From assembly GCF_002078875.1 (NCBI RefSeq), contig NC_034412.1, positions 80,493,575 through 80,557,574 on the forward strand: DNA of 64,000 nucleotides. Direction: 5' to 3'. Positions 35,167-48,900 of this stretch are shown here, piece by piece. This DNA comes from Numida meleagris. Lineage: Eukaryota; Chordata; Aves; Galliformes; Numididae. Every line of letters begins with the position of its first letter. Position 1 is the first letter of the stretch. A program made the translations under genes and the position numbers. The notes under the pieces are model-generated. The model saw only the letters and a list, made by a program, of their open reading frames with translations, had not been told where the DNA came from and made no database searches.

Positions 35167-38100
35167 CAAGTTTAAAGCACAAGAGGATTTGCATATTTAG
35201 TTCTGCTTTACAGCCTCCTTTAGAGAGTGGGATTAATGATCTGCTAAATTATCGCAGTTGAGAGTCTTCAGCATTAGCGTGAATGCGTATCCTGCTAGAG
35301 CTAGTTTTACAACTTTTCCAGAGACGTTTACAAATCTTACTAGGAGGAGGAGGGGGGATCTGGTTGTTGATAAAGCAGCTGGTGCCTAGAGAAGGAAGAG
35401 AAAGATCAGAAAATCGTCCCTTTTCTGGCATGTCTAAGAGCCTTTCCATCACCCATTGGCTGCATTTACTGCATGAGGAGGAAGAGTGTTCTCCAAGGAC
35501 TCCTTGCTTTCTGAGTACCCATGATGCTACGTTAAGCGTGTCCTGCAAGTTGTCTTAGAGGAATGTCTTCCAAAAGGGTTTATTTGGGAGGGGAAAAGCA
35601 GCTCATGGAGGTGAGTGAAATTCAGATGCCTGACATGCCTGATTTTAAAGCACTGTGCTGGAGCAAGGTGTGCTGCAGTAAAGCTCGACTCTGAACGAGA
35701 GGATCTGGGGCAAATGCCACTACTGGCTGAGCCAGCACCAGCCTCATAAACTTCCCTTTGATCTAGCCATTAAAGGAAAGAACATTACTTGGCATATTTC
35801 TTGGTTACACATATTGCGTTCTTTGGTCCCATTAAATAATAATGAATAATAAATGGCATAGTTTGGAACAAAATTCTGCACAGCTCAGTATGAGAAGAGG
35901 GCTAACATCATATCCTTAGCATCTCATAGAGGAAGACATGAGCACATCCCAAAGCCTTGTCTAGGGCTGGAGGTCTTGAAAAAGCATGGAGTGATTTCCA
36001 GCCATTTAACTGTTACATAATGCCAGTTTTGACAGGTGTCAGTTGAAGAGAAAATACCCTCAGACTGCAGTTAGGTAGGAAAAAGGGTGCAGGCTGCTGA
36101 GGTGAGTGAGTCTCCCCACTGTACTGAGTTATATACTACAGAAATTCTTCACAAGAACAATGCAGGAACAAAGACTACCCAATTTTACAAACCAGATTTA
36201 TGCTCCAAGATTTATCCAGCTGAAATTAAGGACTCAAGAACATAGATGTTTTTAGTTCCTTGTACAGTAGAGGGAATGATACAGATATTTCCATGAAGTG
36301 ATTCAAATTTTAATTGAACCAGGAGGCACTTACTTGCATCCCCTGAATGCAAGTAAACCAGCTTCCTTATGTTAGTCTTTGTGCATGCACCTCCCTGAGT
36401 TTAATGTGATACCCAGAGCAGGTATTAATATAATACCCAAGAAACTCACAAGTTTGCGAGAAACAGATTCTTGGCACACTGGGACCTGACCCAGCCATCC
36501 TTGCAAGTGGCAGGAGCCTGTGCAGCCACCTAAGGCCAACAGTGGGCAAGCAGCCTGGGCAGTGAGTCCCAGCTGGCTGCTGGTGGATGAGCACCAGACC
36601 CCTTCCCCTTCTCTCCCTGTCACTGTGCTTGCCCTGACTTCACTTGGCTTGGTTGACCATGTTATTTTTAGCTTATCGGGGGGCTAATCTGGGGGTATGT
36701 TTGGTGCGCAATAGTGGCTTGATGTTGCAGAGGTGAATGTTAGCTGGGCACTTCGTAAGGTTCAAAATCTGTATCTTTTCACAAGCAGGATGAGCAATAC
36801 CTGTCAAGAAGGATGTCTTTGCATCTGTGTAGCCCTGTAACAGATCTGCCTTCACCTCACATTTGAACTGGGTATTGCTATCATTTCTCTGGTTTGCTCC
36901 TGCCCAGCTCCTGGGCAGTGTTTGGTGTTACTAATTATTCTGTTGGATTTTTTTTTAACATTCTGGCACCTCAGGGCACTGCTGTGCTGGAAATGTTGCA
37001 TCCACAAACTGAACAGACAGATCCCTGGCCTAAAAACTGCAATCTAAACCAACAGAGGGCTGTGTCAGGAGGTCGTTCTGGTCCCCTGGCTGCTGGGCGC
37101 AGGAGGTAAGGATGTGCTCCTGTCTCTGGCACCGGCTGTAGAGCACCTGGTGAGGAGCTTCAGAGATGTGTGCTTCAAGCTCTTGGTTTTTCTTGTCCTT
37201 TCACTGGTTTTGCTTTCTCCAAATGCACATACCAACCAGCTCTGTCCCTTAAATTTTCTGTTTCCCTTTTAATCTTTCCTTTCCTCCTTTTAATCCCTGT
37301 GCTTTCTCTCTGTCCCCACGTTTGCTCTCCCACCTGAAAAGCCTTGCAGCCTGCCTGTGGGCCCCAGCCCTGTTTCCCTCCCCGTGCCCCACACCCAGCT
37401 CTCCTCTTGCTCCTGTCTTCACACTCCAGCCCATCTCACACCTCTCTGCCAAGTGGGGCACTGCACTAAGTGCTGTACGGAAAGCAGGAGCCACACCAAA
37501 TGCCCCTGCCAGCATTTCCCTCACCCCAGGGGCTGCCTGACTTTAAAAAAAAAACTCGAGGGGCCCCCAGCAGCCACAGCCCAGAGCCCTGCAGCAGCCG
37601 CACGCACTGTCCCAGGGTAAAGCTATCTAAGCCAAAGTTCAGGTGAAGGGCAGCGGCGTAGCCAGAAAGTCATGTGGCTCTCATGTTGGTTAGTATGTCA
37701 CTTTGAACAGCTCTTATCTGATATTATTATGACTAACCCAGTGCTGACAGCATGGAACAGATTACAGGAGCCATGTGATGATTATTTAAGGCATCGCTGG
37801 GTATAACGTGCGGATGGCATTAACCCCTTCGTCCCGGGCTGGCCCAATTTGTACAGGGTGCTGGCAGAAGGCACTGCTGAGGGCCGAGCTCGCCTTGCTT
37901 TCTGTGTTTCCACTGGGCTATTTTTTATCACTTGGCTGTTTTAACCTGCCCATACGGTTCAGAGCAGGTTCACAGGCTATGACTGCTTTTTTTATTCAGC
38001 TAGATTTTCTTTCTCCTTTAAAAATAAATAAATAAAGTATTATTGGTGACTGTTGCACATATTTTGTATTTCTTGTGGCAACACGTGCCAATAAAATTCA

Positions 38101-39654
38101 GAAGCATTTCTGCTTTGTTATGGTTGATCTTTAAAGTTATTGAGAGCGGCACTGAAGTCATAGCTGGCAAAATAGACTTCACTGTTCTGCATAAATGTCA
38201 GCAGCGCGAAGGCGATACTTTCCAAGAGGTAACGATTTGCACTCTGAGCAGGAGTGCAAGGCAAGCACACATATCGTACCCTTTAAGCAGGCTGACACCT
38301 GCACAGGGCATTTCAAAAAACAATGCCAAAAATGCAGTGTTACATTAAGCGCGATAGCGGCGGTGGCTGTTCAGCTGTTCTGGCAGATGTGAGAAGCGCA
38401 GCGCGGCATTGGGCTGCGGCCCGAGCGGTCGGTGCGTGCTGGTAACCGCCCGAAAGCATGATGTGCTGGGGTAGCTTCGGGGGTAGCCACTGGGTAACTC
38501 CCAAGGTGTGAAGGATTTCAGTTCCACTCCTGGAAACGCCTGTCACGTGAGCAGCTTTGCTCTACAGTGTCAGTAATCCTGCCTGCTGCTCCCGGCGTCT
38601 GGTGCAGGTGTCCAGGCCTCACATCACCCCGGAACCCCACAGCTAATGGTGAAGCACTCACAGGACCAGGGCTGTGGTTTGCATCCCTCTGCACATATGG
38701 CTGCGTGGGGAGGCAGAGCCAGGAGCGCGTGTGTCTGGCAGGAATAGGCCGTGCACAGTGAATGTGCTGGCACACCTTTAGACTAACTTGTGTCGAGGGT
38801 CTTGGGGCATCCTCTCCCCATGAGTCTGCAGTGGGGTTTCATCTCCAGCTAGGTCTGAGGCTGAATGTGGGGGATTTTGTGTTGGGAGGGATGAGGCCAA
38901 GCCTGCAAGGAGCAGTGAAGGCTTTGAGAAAGTTCAGGCGCTTGGATCAGCTTTCCTGTGCACAACGCTGGGAAATGCTGGAGTGTGAAATCAACATTAT
39001 CAGGCGTATTACAGCCTTTCCCTGGGTGGTTCAGCCAGCAGAGGGGCTGTGCTGCTGGTGTGTTGGGAAGTGGAAGGAAGCCCAAAAGAAAGATGTTGTG
39101 TGAAGGAGAATTCATGCCCCTTCCCTGACCCTTTCTGTACTACTGTATTTCTCTTCCTCTTATGTCTGCAAAACCTCTGCCTCAAAAATAAAATAGAAAA
39201 AAGAGGGAGGAGGGTTGAGAAAGGAAGTCAGGAGCAGGAGACTTGCAGTTGATACAAACTCCTCCCTCCATTTTAAACTCCTGGCCCAGCCCTATCTGCG
39301 ATCAAAAGGATTAAGCACTGCAAAATATAGTTAAGTGTAATTACAAGTGAGACTGGAAAGACTCAGAAGGTTTTGGAAAGGGGCTCAAAAATCCCTCATA
39401 AGAGGCCCTGAGCACTCTTCATTTTTAATTTTTTTAAAGAGGGAAACAAAAGAGAAACTATCCCCCCTTTATTCTGCAGTAGCAACAGCACACATGCACA
39501 TGTCTTGGAAACAACTGTCCTTGTGAGGTTGGCATCACTTCCTGGGGGCAGACCACAAGAGTGTCCCTACTGTGGTGGGACTTCAGTTCCTCTTCAGCAA
39601 AGCTGTGAAAGGCAGAACCACAGCAGCAGGAATCAAGAACTAGTCCGGCAGTGT

Positions 39655-39671
39655 AGCAGCAGCAGCAGCAG
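39655..39671. repeat. (AGC)n trinucleotide repeat
   Basis: Just over five AGC units in non-coding sequence. A short run, likely to be length-variable. Confidence 0.85.
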
Positions 39672-42603
39672 TAGTGATGATTCACTGTGAGTTTGGGTGG
39701 GTACTTGAGCTTGGTTCTCAGTGCCCTCAGTGACTGTAATCAGTTCAGCCTGCATATGTGTATCATTCTTGCCCTATCTGTAAGACATGAATGATAAATT
39801 GCTAGCGTACAGATCTGTGATGAGCTCAGATCATTAATATTTTGCATTGCTTGGAGATCCTTGATCTCCACAGTGCAGAGAAGGCTAAAACATTACTTTC
39901 TTCTTTTCTTGAGTTGAATGACTCATGTTCTGAAAAACCTATTTTCTGCAGAGGCTTTATGAAATGTTTGTCCTAATGCTCATTTATCGTGAGTGGCACT
40001 GATGGAATGTGTTCTGGTGTGAAGCAGATGTGTCTATTTAATAGTTTACTTTGATGGCTCCTTTAAGAGGTTTCATAATCTTTATATTTTACCATTGGGT
40101 TTGGAGTTTTATGCTCCTTTAACAGGTGTATTACCTTGATCAGATGTTTTCATTTTAAACTGTTGACTTACGAGCACATGGCCTGCAGGGATTGATGTGC
40201 AGCAAATTGATTCTTTTCAAGAGATTTATTCTTATATTCTCTTTTTATTTAGTGTATGAGCACTCTGGAAAATATAAATGGTTGGTAATCATTAGTAAAA
40301 GTGAAAACGTCCCACCATTAAAACCTTTGTTTCCTTTACTTTAAAAATATATCTGTAAGGATGGGAAAGCATGTAGAAAAATCCAATTTAAAATGGGGCA
40401 GTTTAGTTTTCTGAGTGAACATTTAACAAATACTGCTTTTTACACATTTCTTCTGCACTCACAGTCACTATTGTTTTTGTGCTCTTTTATTGTTCAAAAG
40501 GCTCATGCTGTTTGAGAAGGATGCATACAAAGATTACCTTAAAATGACTCATTGCAAGAGCTCCCTACCTGATGAATTTGTCCTATCAGAACCTACATCC
40601 ATTTTAACAGATTCCGCTAAAAAAGCGCAGTCTGTCCAGTGTGTGAGAAGGAATGCAGCAGCATAGTTCTGACATGAAAATAGCTTGTGTAATCAGTGGA
40701 ATATAAATGGCAACAGCATCTTGCACTCCCTTTTATGATGGTGGAAAGAGAAGGAATTCAGTGGGCAGCCATATGACTAGGTCCTGCATGACTGAGAAGC
40801 TCCTGTTTTTGCAGTGTGCTGTACCACAGCACCTCGAGTATCCAGGAGGAGGTAAATTGTTCCCATGCCTTGTGATCAAAATCTGTCTGAAGGAAGAAGC
40901 AGAATAAAGGACCTTTATTTTAGCAAAGGCATTAGAAATCTAATCTAGCAACTGTTGGAAGCATTAATTAACAAAGTATTTTCTCATAATGGCCAGCATC
41001 CTTCTGAAAATAAGAGTGGGGAAGCTGCTTGAAATAAAAAACTGCACATATGCCTGAGTAACTTACAGTTTTAAAGCACTGCCTTTGCAGACAGTAGAGG
41101 CAAGAAGATGGCAATTACTGAAGGTTTAATACAAGGATAAATTTATAGCAAGTTTATCCCACGTGTGAGTCTCTGACATGATTTCTGTGTTGATGCCAAC
41201 ATGGGTGGCGTTCGTTCCAGCCTGGTTGGAGTACAGTCTGCGTTGCTGCGTGAGACGAGTGTGTTGGGGTCAGGTCAGTCCTCTCTCAATGATAATCCAC
41301 ACCATAAAGCTACTGTAAATGATTCAGCATGGTTTAGTATTATTTTCAGCCAGTGCCCAGGAGAGGCCAGGACTGAGCTAGCATTAAGAATGAATTGTCC
41401 ATGCTTCCTGCTCTTGTATAACTGCAGGTTGAGGTCACAGAGCAGTACAATAGGAAAATGAATGTTGCCTCCTTCTGAGATGTAGAATGCTTGTCTTCCA
41501 TATGAAAAGGTTGTGAACAAGGGTGGAGGGATTGGATTAGGGCTACAAATGTATTTGGTTTTTAGAAAGCACCTTAGGGCTTCCAAGAGAAACTTAAGTT
41601 ACAGTTCTGCATGTTGCCAGGACTTTTAGGGAAGCTGCTGAATACCAGCAGAGGTAGAGAGGACAGTTACAAATAGGTTATTGCTGCAGTTGATGGATAT
41701 TGTGATTTTTACCAGGCGTACTGCTTAGTTATTCATTGAACTCTTACTAAGGCTTCTTTGCAACATTAATTTTTTAAAGTTGTTGTTTGAGGTCTTACCA
41801 AATTGCCATTTTCTTCAATTGTCATTTTCAAAAGGGTCTGAATAAGTTGCTGTTGTAGATACCTAGGTAGTTTTTAAGTGATTGTAAAAGGCTGCAGTAA
41901 GGCATACTGAGAAGTACAGGTCAGGAAGGGACAGGACCAGAGAAGAGAGAAAATTCACAAAGAGCAGAAATTCCTAATTCCTAATTATCTAAACTTTGCT
42001 TCTTTAGCAGCTACATTTAGACTGGGCTGATAGCACTATGATTACTCCATTTCATTGAGTAACAGACTTGAATATTGTGCAGTTTTACTTGCATGCAAAT
42101 AAAAACATAAAGCAGAGCTCTGTGTGCTTCAGACTTGGCTAGTGAGTCTGGCCAAGAACAGATGGAAACTCTGCCAAGCGCTTTTTCATTGAAGAGTTTT
42201 CTTGAAGTTTTAAGAGGGGAAGATCAGAGTATTGCACACAAAATTGCTGATGCCTGCTCAAGGCACTACTCTCTTCTCTGTGTTTAGGACCATCCTGCAA
42301 ACGTGGGCTGGGTTTCTGGCAAAGCCAGCCTGTGGCTGGGTGTTGCCCACACACAGGAACCATTTGAGGTTCCGATAATAAGCAAAATCTGTTGAATTTT
42401 GTTGTGTATTTAGAAAATCTGAAACTTTGATGTTCTGCATTGTTGCAAATGGGTGATTTCAGTTCCTGGGTGGTAGGAAATTCCAGGTGGAAATCTCAGT
42501 GGTGTTCCTTTCACTGTCTCGTGATGAAGCTTATATATCAGCTATAATGTCATGGTAGTGCAGGTCTCACACTTTGCTCTTTTGCCTTGAAGAAATGTTG
42601 GTA

Positions 42604-42664
42604 TCTTTCTTTCTTTCTTTCTTCGTTTTCTTTCTTTCTTTCTCTTTCTTTCTTTCTTTCTTCT
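42604..42664. repeat. (TTTC)n microsatellite
   Basis: About 60 bp of CTTT units with a few interruptions (CTTCGTTTTC, TCTCTTT). A typical polymorphic tetranucleotide. Confidence 0.95.
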
Positions 42665-42683
42665 TGCAATTTTTCCCCATTTA

Positions 42684-42708
42684 CATCATCCTTCTGGGAA
42701 GGATGATG
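42684..42708. repeat. Perfect 11-bp inverted repeat with 3-nt loop
   Basis: CATCATCCTTC, TGG, GAAGGATGATG. It is a perfect small hairpin 20 bp after the TTTC array. It is too short for a microRNA precursor and has no T run to act as a terminator. Probably a chance or slippage product. Confidence 0.8.
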
Positions 42709-43944
42709 CTCCTGTACTTACAGACCGTTCTTAGCTTTAGGATGGTACAAACCTGTTAGAGATTGTGCCCTAAAAGAGTAGAAGCATTTGTTTCTGATTT
42801 GAGTCTTTTTTTACACTCCTATATATGAAGAAGTGCCTTGTAAAGCCCATAGAGATGGAGTTCATTATGTTAATACCATCTCTAAAAATGCTCCCAAGCT
42901 TAAGGCCTTTGTTGTCAATAAAATGTCAAACAGTAGCGCGTACAGCATGTTGCTCAGACTTCAAAACGCCTCAGCTGTTTGACTGCCATGTTTTCTACAC
43001 AAGAGCTGTGAAATATGGAAGGGATTAATAGTGGGTGCTAGTCCAAGTATTAATACTGAAAGCTAAAGCAAAAAACCTTACAGAGAGTTTTCTTCAGCCT
43101 GTTTATAAATATTGGTTGTCATTCTTCATACTTTGAAGACTTCTGCTCACAGCTCGTATTCAGTGTTCCCTGGTTTACTCAGGAAAGCTGTACACTAGTT
43201 AACTTTCTCCAAGGGATAATATCTTCTGAAGGGTTATTGCCAATGTACAGTCTAATAGTTTCAAAGAAGGGCAAAATCTAAAAAATTTGGACCTCTAGTG
43301 CTATAACATTGTTATAGCCTTTAATTTATTGTGCTTTTGATAATATGGGGGCGGGTAAAATACCAGAAAGTGAATTGCCCTTTTAATACCAGGAAAAGAG
43401 ATTTTTTTTCAGCGTTGACTTATTTATGGAATGGTGGCTTTTTGATTGTAAAGGACCTGATGCTTGTTTAGCACAACTCTGACTGAAAGGATCTCTGCCT
43501 GTTGTGGGCATGCCTGGCTCCAGGAAAGCCAAATGCATTACTAATATGACACCCCCCATCAGAAAGCAAAATATTGTGGTGTGCAGTGCTAACCACTGGT
43601 CTGCATCTGTCTATGTTATAGGCAGAGTTTCTACTTAACTTTCAGTAAAAATGTAATACTTTGGAAGAAAGACTGGCCAGATGCACACAGTGCATGCACT
43701 CAGCTCTGCGATTCCATCCACTTCTCCCTGGATTAGCTTCATTAGGTTTCATCCAATATCAGAAAATATTGCATGTTATGTTTTATGTTCCTTTTTGACA
43801 GTTTGTGATAGTGTCTCTTTCCACAAATCACCATGCACAAAATGTGGAAAGATTGCAGCTGGAAAACTAATTTCATTTGTATTTAGCCAGGTGTGAGTAT
43901 TAAGAGACAACCACAATCTGACATGATAAATCCTCTCCTCCTGG

Positions 43945-43963
43945 AAAAAAAAAAAAAAAAAAA
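43945..43963. repeat. A19 homopolymer
   Basis: Nineteen consecutive A residues with no CR1 or other retroelement body next to it, and no obvious target-site duplication. Confidence 0.9.
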
Positions 43964-45894
43964 GTTTGTCTCTGCATTCTGGGTTTCTCTTGTCTTCCAG
44001 GCTCTGTTTTGTTGTTTCACTGAGCATGCTGGTGCTGCCAGGTTCCTTACAGCTGTTCCCATTTTGTCCGCTGCTGGACTGTGTGCTGAGTAGCTACAAT
44101 AACTCTCCCTTACTCCTTGCCTCCCTCCTTCCTTCCATTCCCTCCCTCTTTCCTGCTTCTCTTTCTCTAAAATGGGGGCAGACAACCTGAAAAATAGTTC
44201 CATCAGCAGATAGAAAGGCAGCCAGCTCTGCATCTGGTGATTCAGTGACAAATTCTTTTGTCAAACTTCGTTTTTTACTGTGTGGGGCATTTTTGTGTGT
44301 AATACAAACAGAGATGTGCTCTTTCTGGAGGGTTTGTGGATGATGCCGGTAGCTCTGAAGTAACCTGCATCTTCAGAAAAGTCCTTCTTCACTTTGATTT
44401 GGGGTGCTGAGGCTGTTCCCAGGGCTCTGTTCCATGGCACGATGTTCTGGGCTAAGTTGGGCGGCGGCATGGGGCTGTCTGAGAGTGGGTATGGAGGGGA
44501 AGAGCTTCTACTTTTGCACAGAGCCCTTGTGACTCTCCTGACATTTCTACTTGGAAGAATCCCCTTTTTAAGGGTGAGAAATAGTTTGGTTTGTCTGCTT
44601 GTCCCTCTGTGATATGTTGTTACCTCGCACTAATGCCAGTCGTATCAGATTGTTCTAATTATAAATGTGACAAATCTGAGAATTTGGATTTTAAAATCCT
44701 GTGATATGTTGCAACCCCAGAACAGAAAAGTTGCTCCTAGACTTCAGCAGGTTAGAAGGCAGTGCTTTAGCCACAAAACCACCAAGTCCGCACCTGGACT
44801 CGAGCCAGGGAGTACATCTGCTATATATCTCAAAGAGAAAAACGAAGGTATCCTGTGCTGTGAGATTGGTATCAGCAGGATCCCCTGTTTCCAACCATGC
44901 ACATTTGCTCTAAGTCATGAAATTAATTAATGGAGAAATTTTCTTGTAAAATAGAGCAGCAGTTCTGATTTACATGACTTCTGTGCATTTGCAACTGTTT
45001 TTCCCCCTATGGCTAGAGCCACATTAACCGGTTTTGTTCCAATGAATGTACAGCATGTGTGTCAGGCAGATATCTCGGGGACCCGTTCCCTGGGCACTCG
45101 TCAGCATTCCTTCCTGTTTATACCTTCTCACCCATGAGGATGAAGCCCCAGTGCTGAGCCCCCCAGGTCGTGGCCATGAATCAGCACTTCTGACAGCCTC
45201 GTCCCCCCGCACTGCCCTGCTCGCTGCCCAGGCAGCAGCACGCGGCCCTCCAGGCAGAACTTTTCTGGCAGTTTTTCGAGCAGGAAAATACTGGATCAAA
45301 ACGTTGTGCTGGCTTTGGCTCTGTTTGGTAGGGGAGAGGCTTTTCGCTGGCAGCGAGGCAGGGGATATTTGCAGCCTTCGTTTCTAGCACTGTGTGGGCA
45401 TTTGGATAGTTTATAGTAAGTGTAATAAATATACGAAGGTATAAAAGAAACAGAAGCCAGACATGCTGCACGTGCATTCACTGATCTTGTCAATTTTTGT
45501 GAAACTCTCTGAAATAACTGCAAAAAATTTAACAAAAATCCCACAAACACATGAACTCTCTCCCCTCTCCCAGCTTATTTGCAAATCCTTTTGTAGGTCA
45601 TGTTACCTGCAAAAGAAAGGAAGAGAAGGGATTTCTTGTGCTTATTTCATTACGGGGAAGATTTGCAAAACCTGAAAGGCCTTTCACTCCAGGTAACCCC
45701 TTGGAAGACGCTTAGTTTCCCCCTGTGCCTTAGGAAATCTCCCCCAAATTATTTATATCTTCCCTGGTGTGGCAATGCAGAGCGATAGACCCCTTACGTG
45801 GAATGAATAATACTTGAAACCACAACTAATCTCATTGAGCTATTTGGTGAATAAGGTGTTATTGAATTAAAGGCTCAGAGCGTGGCCCACAGGA

Positions 45895-45972
45895 ATGGAT
45901 AAATCCTGCTCCCACTGGAGTCTGTGGTAAGACTGTTGTTAATAGGGTTGGGAAGGGCAGGATCAGGCTCTG
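45895..45972. repeat. Possible old amniote interspersed repeat with inverted ends
   Basis: AAATCCTGCTCCCACTGGAG at the left and GGGCAGGATCAGGCTCTGGG at the right recall the GATCCTGCTCCCATTG...GGAGCAGGATCAGGCC ends of an old repeat common in turtle and crocodilian genomes. I cannot assign a family name. The ends are roughly inverted copies of each other, and the middle is decayed. Confidence 0.4.
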
Positions 45973-48900
45973 GGTTTTGCTTTGAATGCATTTTTATTAA
46001 ATAGTAAAAGAAATGAAAATAGTTTGCTTCCAAAAAAAAGTTCTCATAATCGAGACAGTAGCAATACAAAGCAGGTGCCTGAGATCCTGAACTGTGCTGT
46101 TGCTGTTTTATTGTTGAATGTGTTTTCTCCTCTTATATTCAAATTGGAACTCAAATCTCTGCTCAAATCTTTCATGTGTTTTTATATATGGTTCTGTTGT
46201 TTTCCTTAATGTACACTGATTTAAATAGTTAAATAAGGGCTAGAACTGTCTTGTATTGCTCCTCTTCATCAGATTTGCAGACCTGATATGCAATATGTTG
46301 ATTACTGCCTTTGTTGTATTACGGAGTTTATTTTTACCATACGCCGAACCTACTGTAGATGAGTCTCCTGTACACAGTTCATTAGATGTCTTGGATGAGG
46401 TTTTCAAAGTGATGTCAACCTTGCCTCTACTTGAGAAATGAGTCCTGCAGAAAATTGTGATACAATGTGTGATGTCTGTCATCTTGAGTGAGGCACTGGG
46501 GACCGCCAGAGTTCAGAACATGAGCTACTGGTGTGGGCCCTTAAGTTCCCGAGGCCGTCTTGAGCAAACTCACTCCTGTAGGTCAGGCACAGGGCACCCT
46601 GTGACACACATACGCCGATCAGCAGGTCATTGTGCACTGCAGATGACATCTGTGTGTGTCCCCTTCTGTGCTGAGGTGTTCTTGCCTCTGCTGTGCAGTG
46701 AATGGTGGTGAAATCTGCGTGTGGGTGTTGCCCATGGAGAGGTACACGCACATAAATGGTGTCTGTAGTTTCAAAAGTGATCCATTGTCCTGGGGATTAA
46801 TGGGAAACTTGATCATCCGGTTATTGTCTGCAACTGCATGTCCTGTGCATACGCCAAGTACTCCACGTCCGGTGGTGTGGGTTTGTGTTTTTTAAGGTGA
46901 TGGTTGTGGGGGGGATTATCTTATTTTTCTGTTTACTTTATTAAACCAATTAGAAATGTTTGAGACTAGGAGGTGTTTTTTCAGGTCTTATGATCCCATT
47001 AATTAAACAATGCAGGGATAAGTGACGAAAGAAAACAGGCTACAGAAAAAGCTGTGTAAATAAGATAGAATAACTAACTTTTGGTCTGGTAGCATCTTGC
47101 TGAGCAGTCTGATTATTGACTGCCCAGCCAGTTCTACTGATATGACCAACATAAATTCATCTCTGCTGCTCTTTTACGGATGCTAATGCCAAGGAACCAG
47201 AGGAGCTCTAGGAAAGGAGAGTTGGATTCAATTCTGGTTCATGAATCACATATTGAATTGTCAGGAAAGGAACAAATTCTGCCCCAATTGCCTCTATAAC
47301 TATGATAGGTTGCACTCGTGTGTCTCAGGGCAGAATATGGTCTGAAATGAAATAGATGAGGTCAAAATCTGTTTTCATTGATCACAGAGAAGGCAGTGAA
47401 GCTGTAGAGGCAAATGTGACAGAAAAATATTGCCAGCAAGGCTGTTCCTCTTGCCAGTGATGCATCATGGCAGAAAGAAGGCTGCTTGATTTTCCACTTC
47501 CGTGATGTGTTCGTAGGGTGGATAAAAAAATAATCTTTCCATAAGCGAGCAAATTGAACTGAAAGTAAGACATAATGATTGACACTGAGTTGCAAGCTGC
47601 CATTTATATAGAGACTTTTTGCATGGAAGAAAAAAACAGTCAAGGAGCATTTTGTTTTTGTTGGGAAAAACATTTTTTGTAACTCTTAAAACATATTTTT
47701 GGGGTCTCGCAATAGGGAGACAAGGAATGTGATTCCATGAATAATGTTCTTTTATTCCATTGTATATCCTGCAGTCCATTCCATAAAGATGACAATAATA
47801 AAAAAGCAAGGGACGCAATATGAGAAACAACTTTCTGTTAGGGAGGATGGCTTTACAGAATAGATACTGAAGCAGCGAAGAACTGAAAGTGGTTTCTGAG
47901 AAGTGTTGACCTCCTTTCGTGCCACTTACTGTGAATTAAAGCTGTGAGTGAGAACTAGTTTGGGCATGTGGTACAGCACTTACAGCAACTGCTGCCAAGG
48001 AACAAGATTTGTGTTTCTAAGGAAATGCAACAAAAGAAAATGGTTTAAGAGGCAGTGGCTGTCACTGTGTTTAAAAAAAAAAAAAAAAAGCATCTGTGTA
48101 CAGATAGGGAAGATAGGGAAGAAAAGCTGAAGTGGGTTCTTTTGTACACAGGTTAGCATATATATGAATTCCAGCAATGTGAAATGCAAAATCAAGCAGC
48201 AGTGGGTTGTGAAGGGTGTAATATATCCCACACTTTCAGAGTTTACAAAGTCAAGCTAGCTAAAATCAGTCGTGACCTGCTCTGCACATGATTGACTGTT
48301 GTTTTTCATTCTTATGGACATTATTAGTAACAGTGACCAGCTATAGAAAAGGGATACATATAAAGCAAGGAAACTTGGGGTTTGTGGCTTCTTGGCACTC
48401 TGTAATAACAAACCGAAAGATGAAAAACTCCACTGCTTTTGAACGAACACTGGCAAACAGTATAACTTACCCCTACCTTCAGGGTTATAAATATCTTAGT
48501 GACATCCACTCACTGATTTGTAGCAAAGAAGTTATGAGAATTGTTCATGCATTCAAGTTTCATTAAGGGATGAAAATCATAGCAAAACATCAAGCAAAAA
48601 ATATTGCTATATTTACACAGTGTCTTAACTCTTTTTTTTTTTTTTTCCCCTCCTCGGTTGGAAAGGGAACCACCTGTCTCCTTTGCTGATGTCAGGCTGC
48701 TCCCTGGAGACATAGTGCTATTGGGAAGCACATGATACTGTACATATTTACACCGAGCCCGTATCTGATTGAGATTGGGCTACGAGACCCGTGAGTTCAG
48801 GAGTTTCTTCATCATACTCTCATGCATTAAACATGTGTTTGAACTCTGGCTTGAAAGCCGTGTGATCTTATGATAGACGTATTTATGTAATAGTTAAATG

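Larger units (their letters stand above)
32788..40500. other. Intergenic DNA, mostly unique
   Basis: No gene is recognised in 7.7 kb. Small simple repeats at 35132-35166 and 39655-39671 are listed separately. An exon-like + strand segment at 33404-33543, ending in a strong CAG/GTAAAT donor, is discussed under findings. No repeat family is seen. Confidence 0.5.
40501..45894. other. Intergenic DNA with a weak terminal-exon candidate
   Basis: No gene is confirmed. The first 166 bp, up to a TAG at 40664-40666, form a protein-like + strand frame followed by an AATAAA at about 40903-40909 (see findings). The rest is unique sequence with a TTTC microsatellite, a small hairpin and an A run, listed separately. 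Confidence 0.45.

Noticed and set aside
37543..37567. A run of A followed by CTCGAGGGGCCCC, resembling the poly(A)-XhoI-polylinker junction of a cDNA library clone
   Set aside because: The sequence does not continue as vector, lacks the longer G run and following restriction sites, and merges into ordinary GC-rich genomic DNA. Probably coincidence.
42684..42708. Perfect 11-bp hairpin considered as a microRNA or terminator
   Set aside because: The stem is far too short for a microRNA precursor, the 3-nt loop is atypical, and intrinsic terminators are not used for nuclear genes.
44757..44830. tRNA-like motifs: complement of a B-box (GGACTCGAGCC) near an A-box-like GCTTTAGCCAC
   Set aside because: The two boxes are in the wrong order for one transcription unit on either strand and no cloverleaf can be drawn. 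Not a tRNA or an intact SINE.
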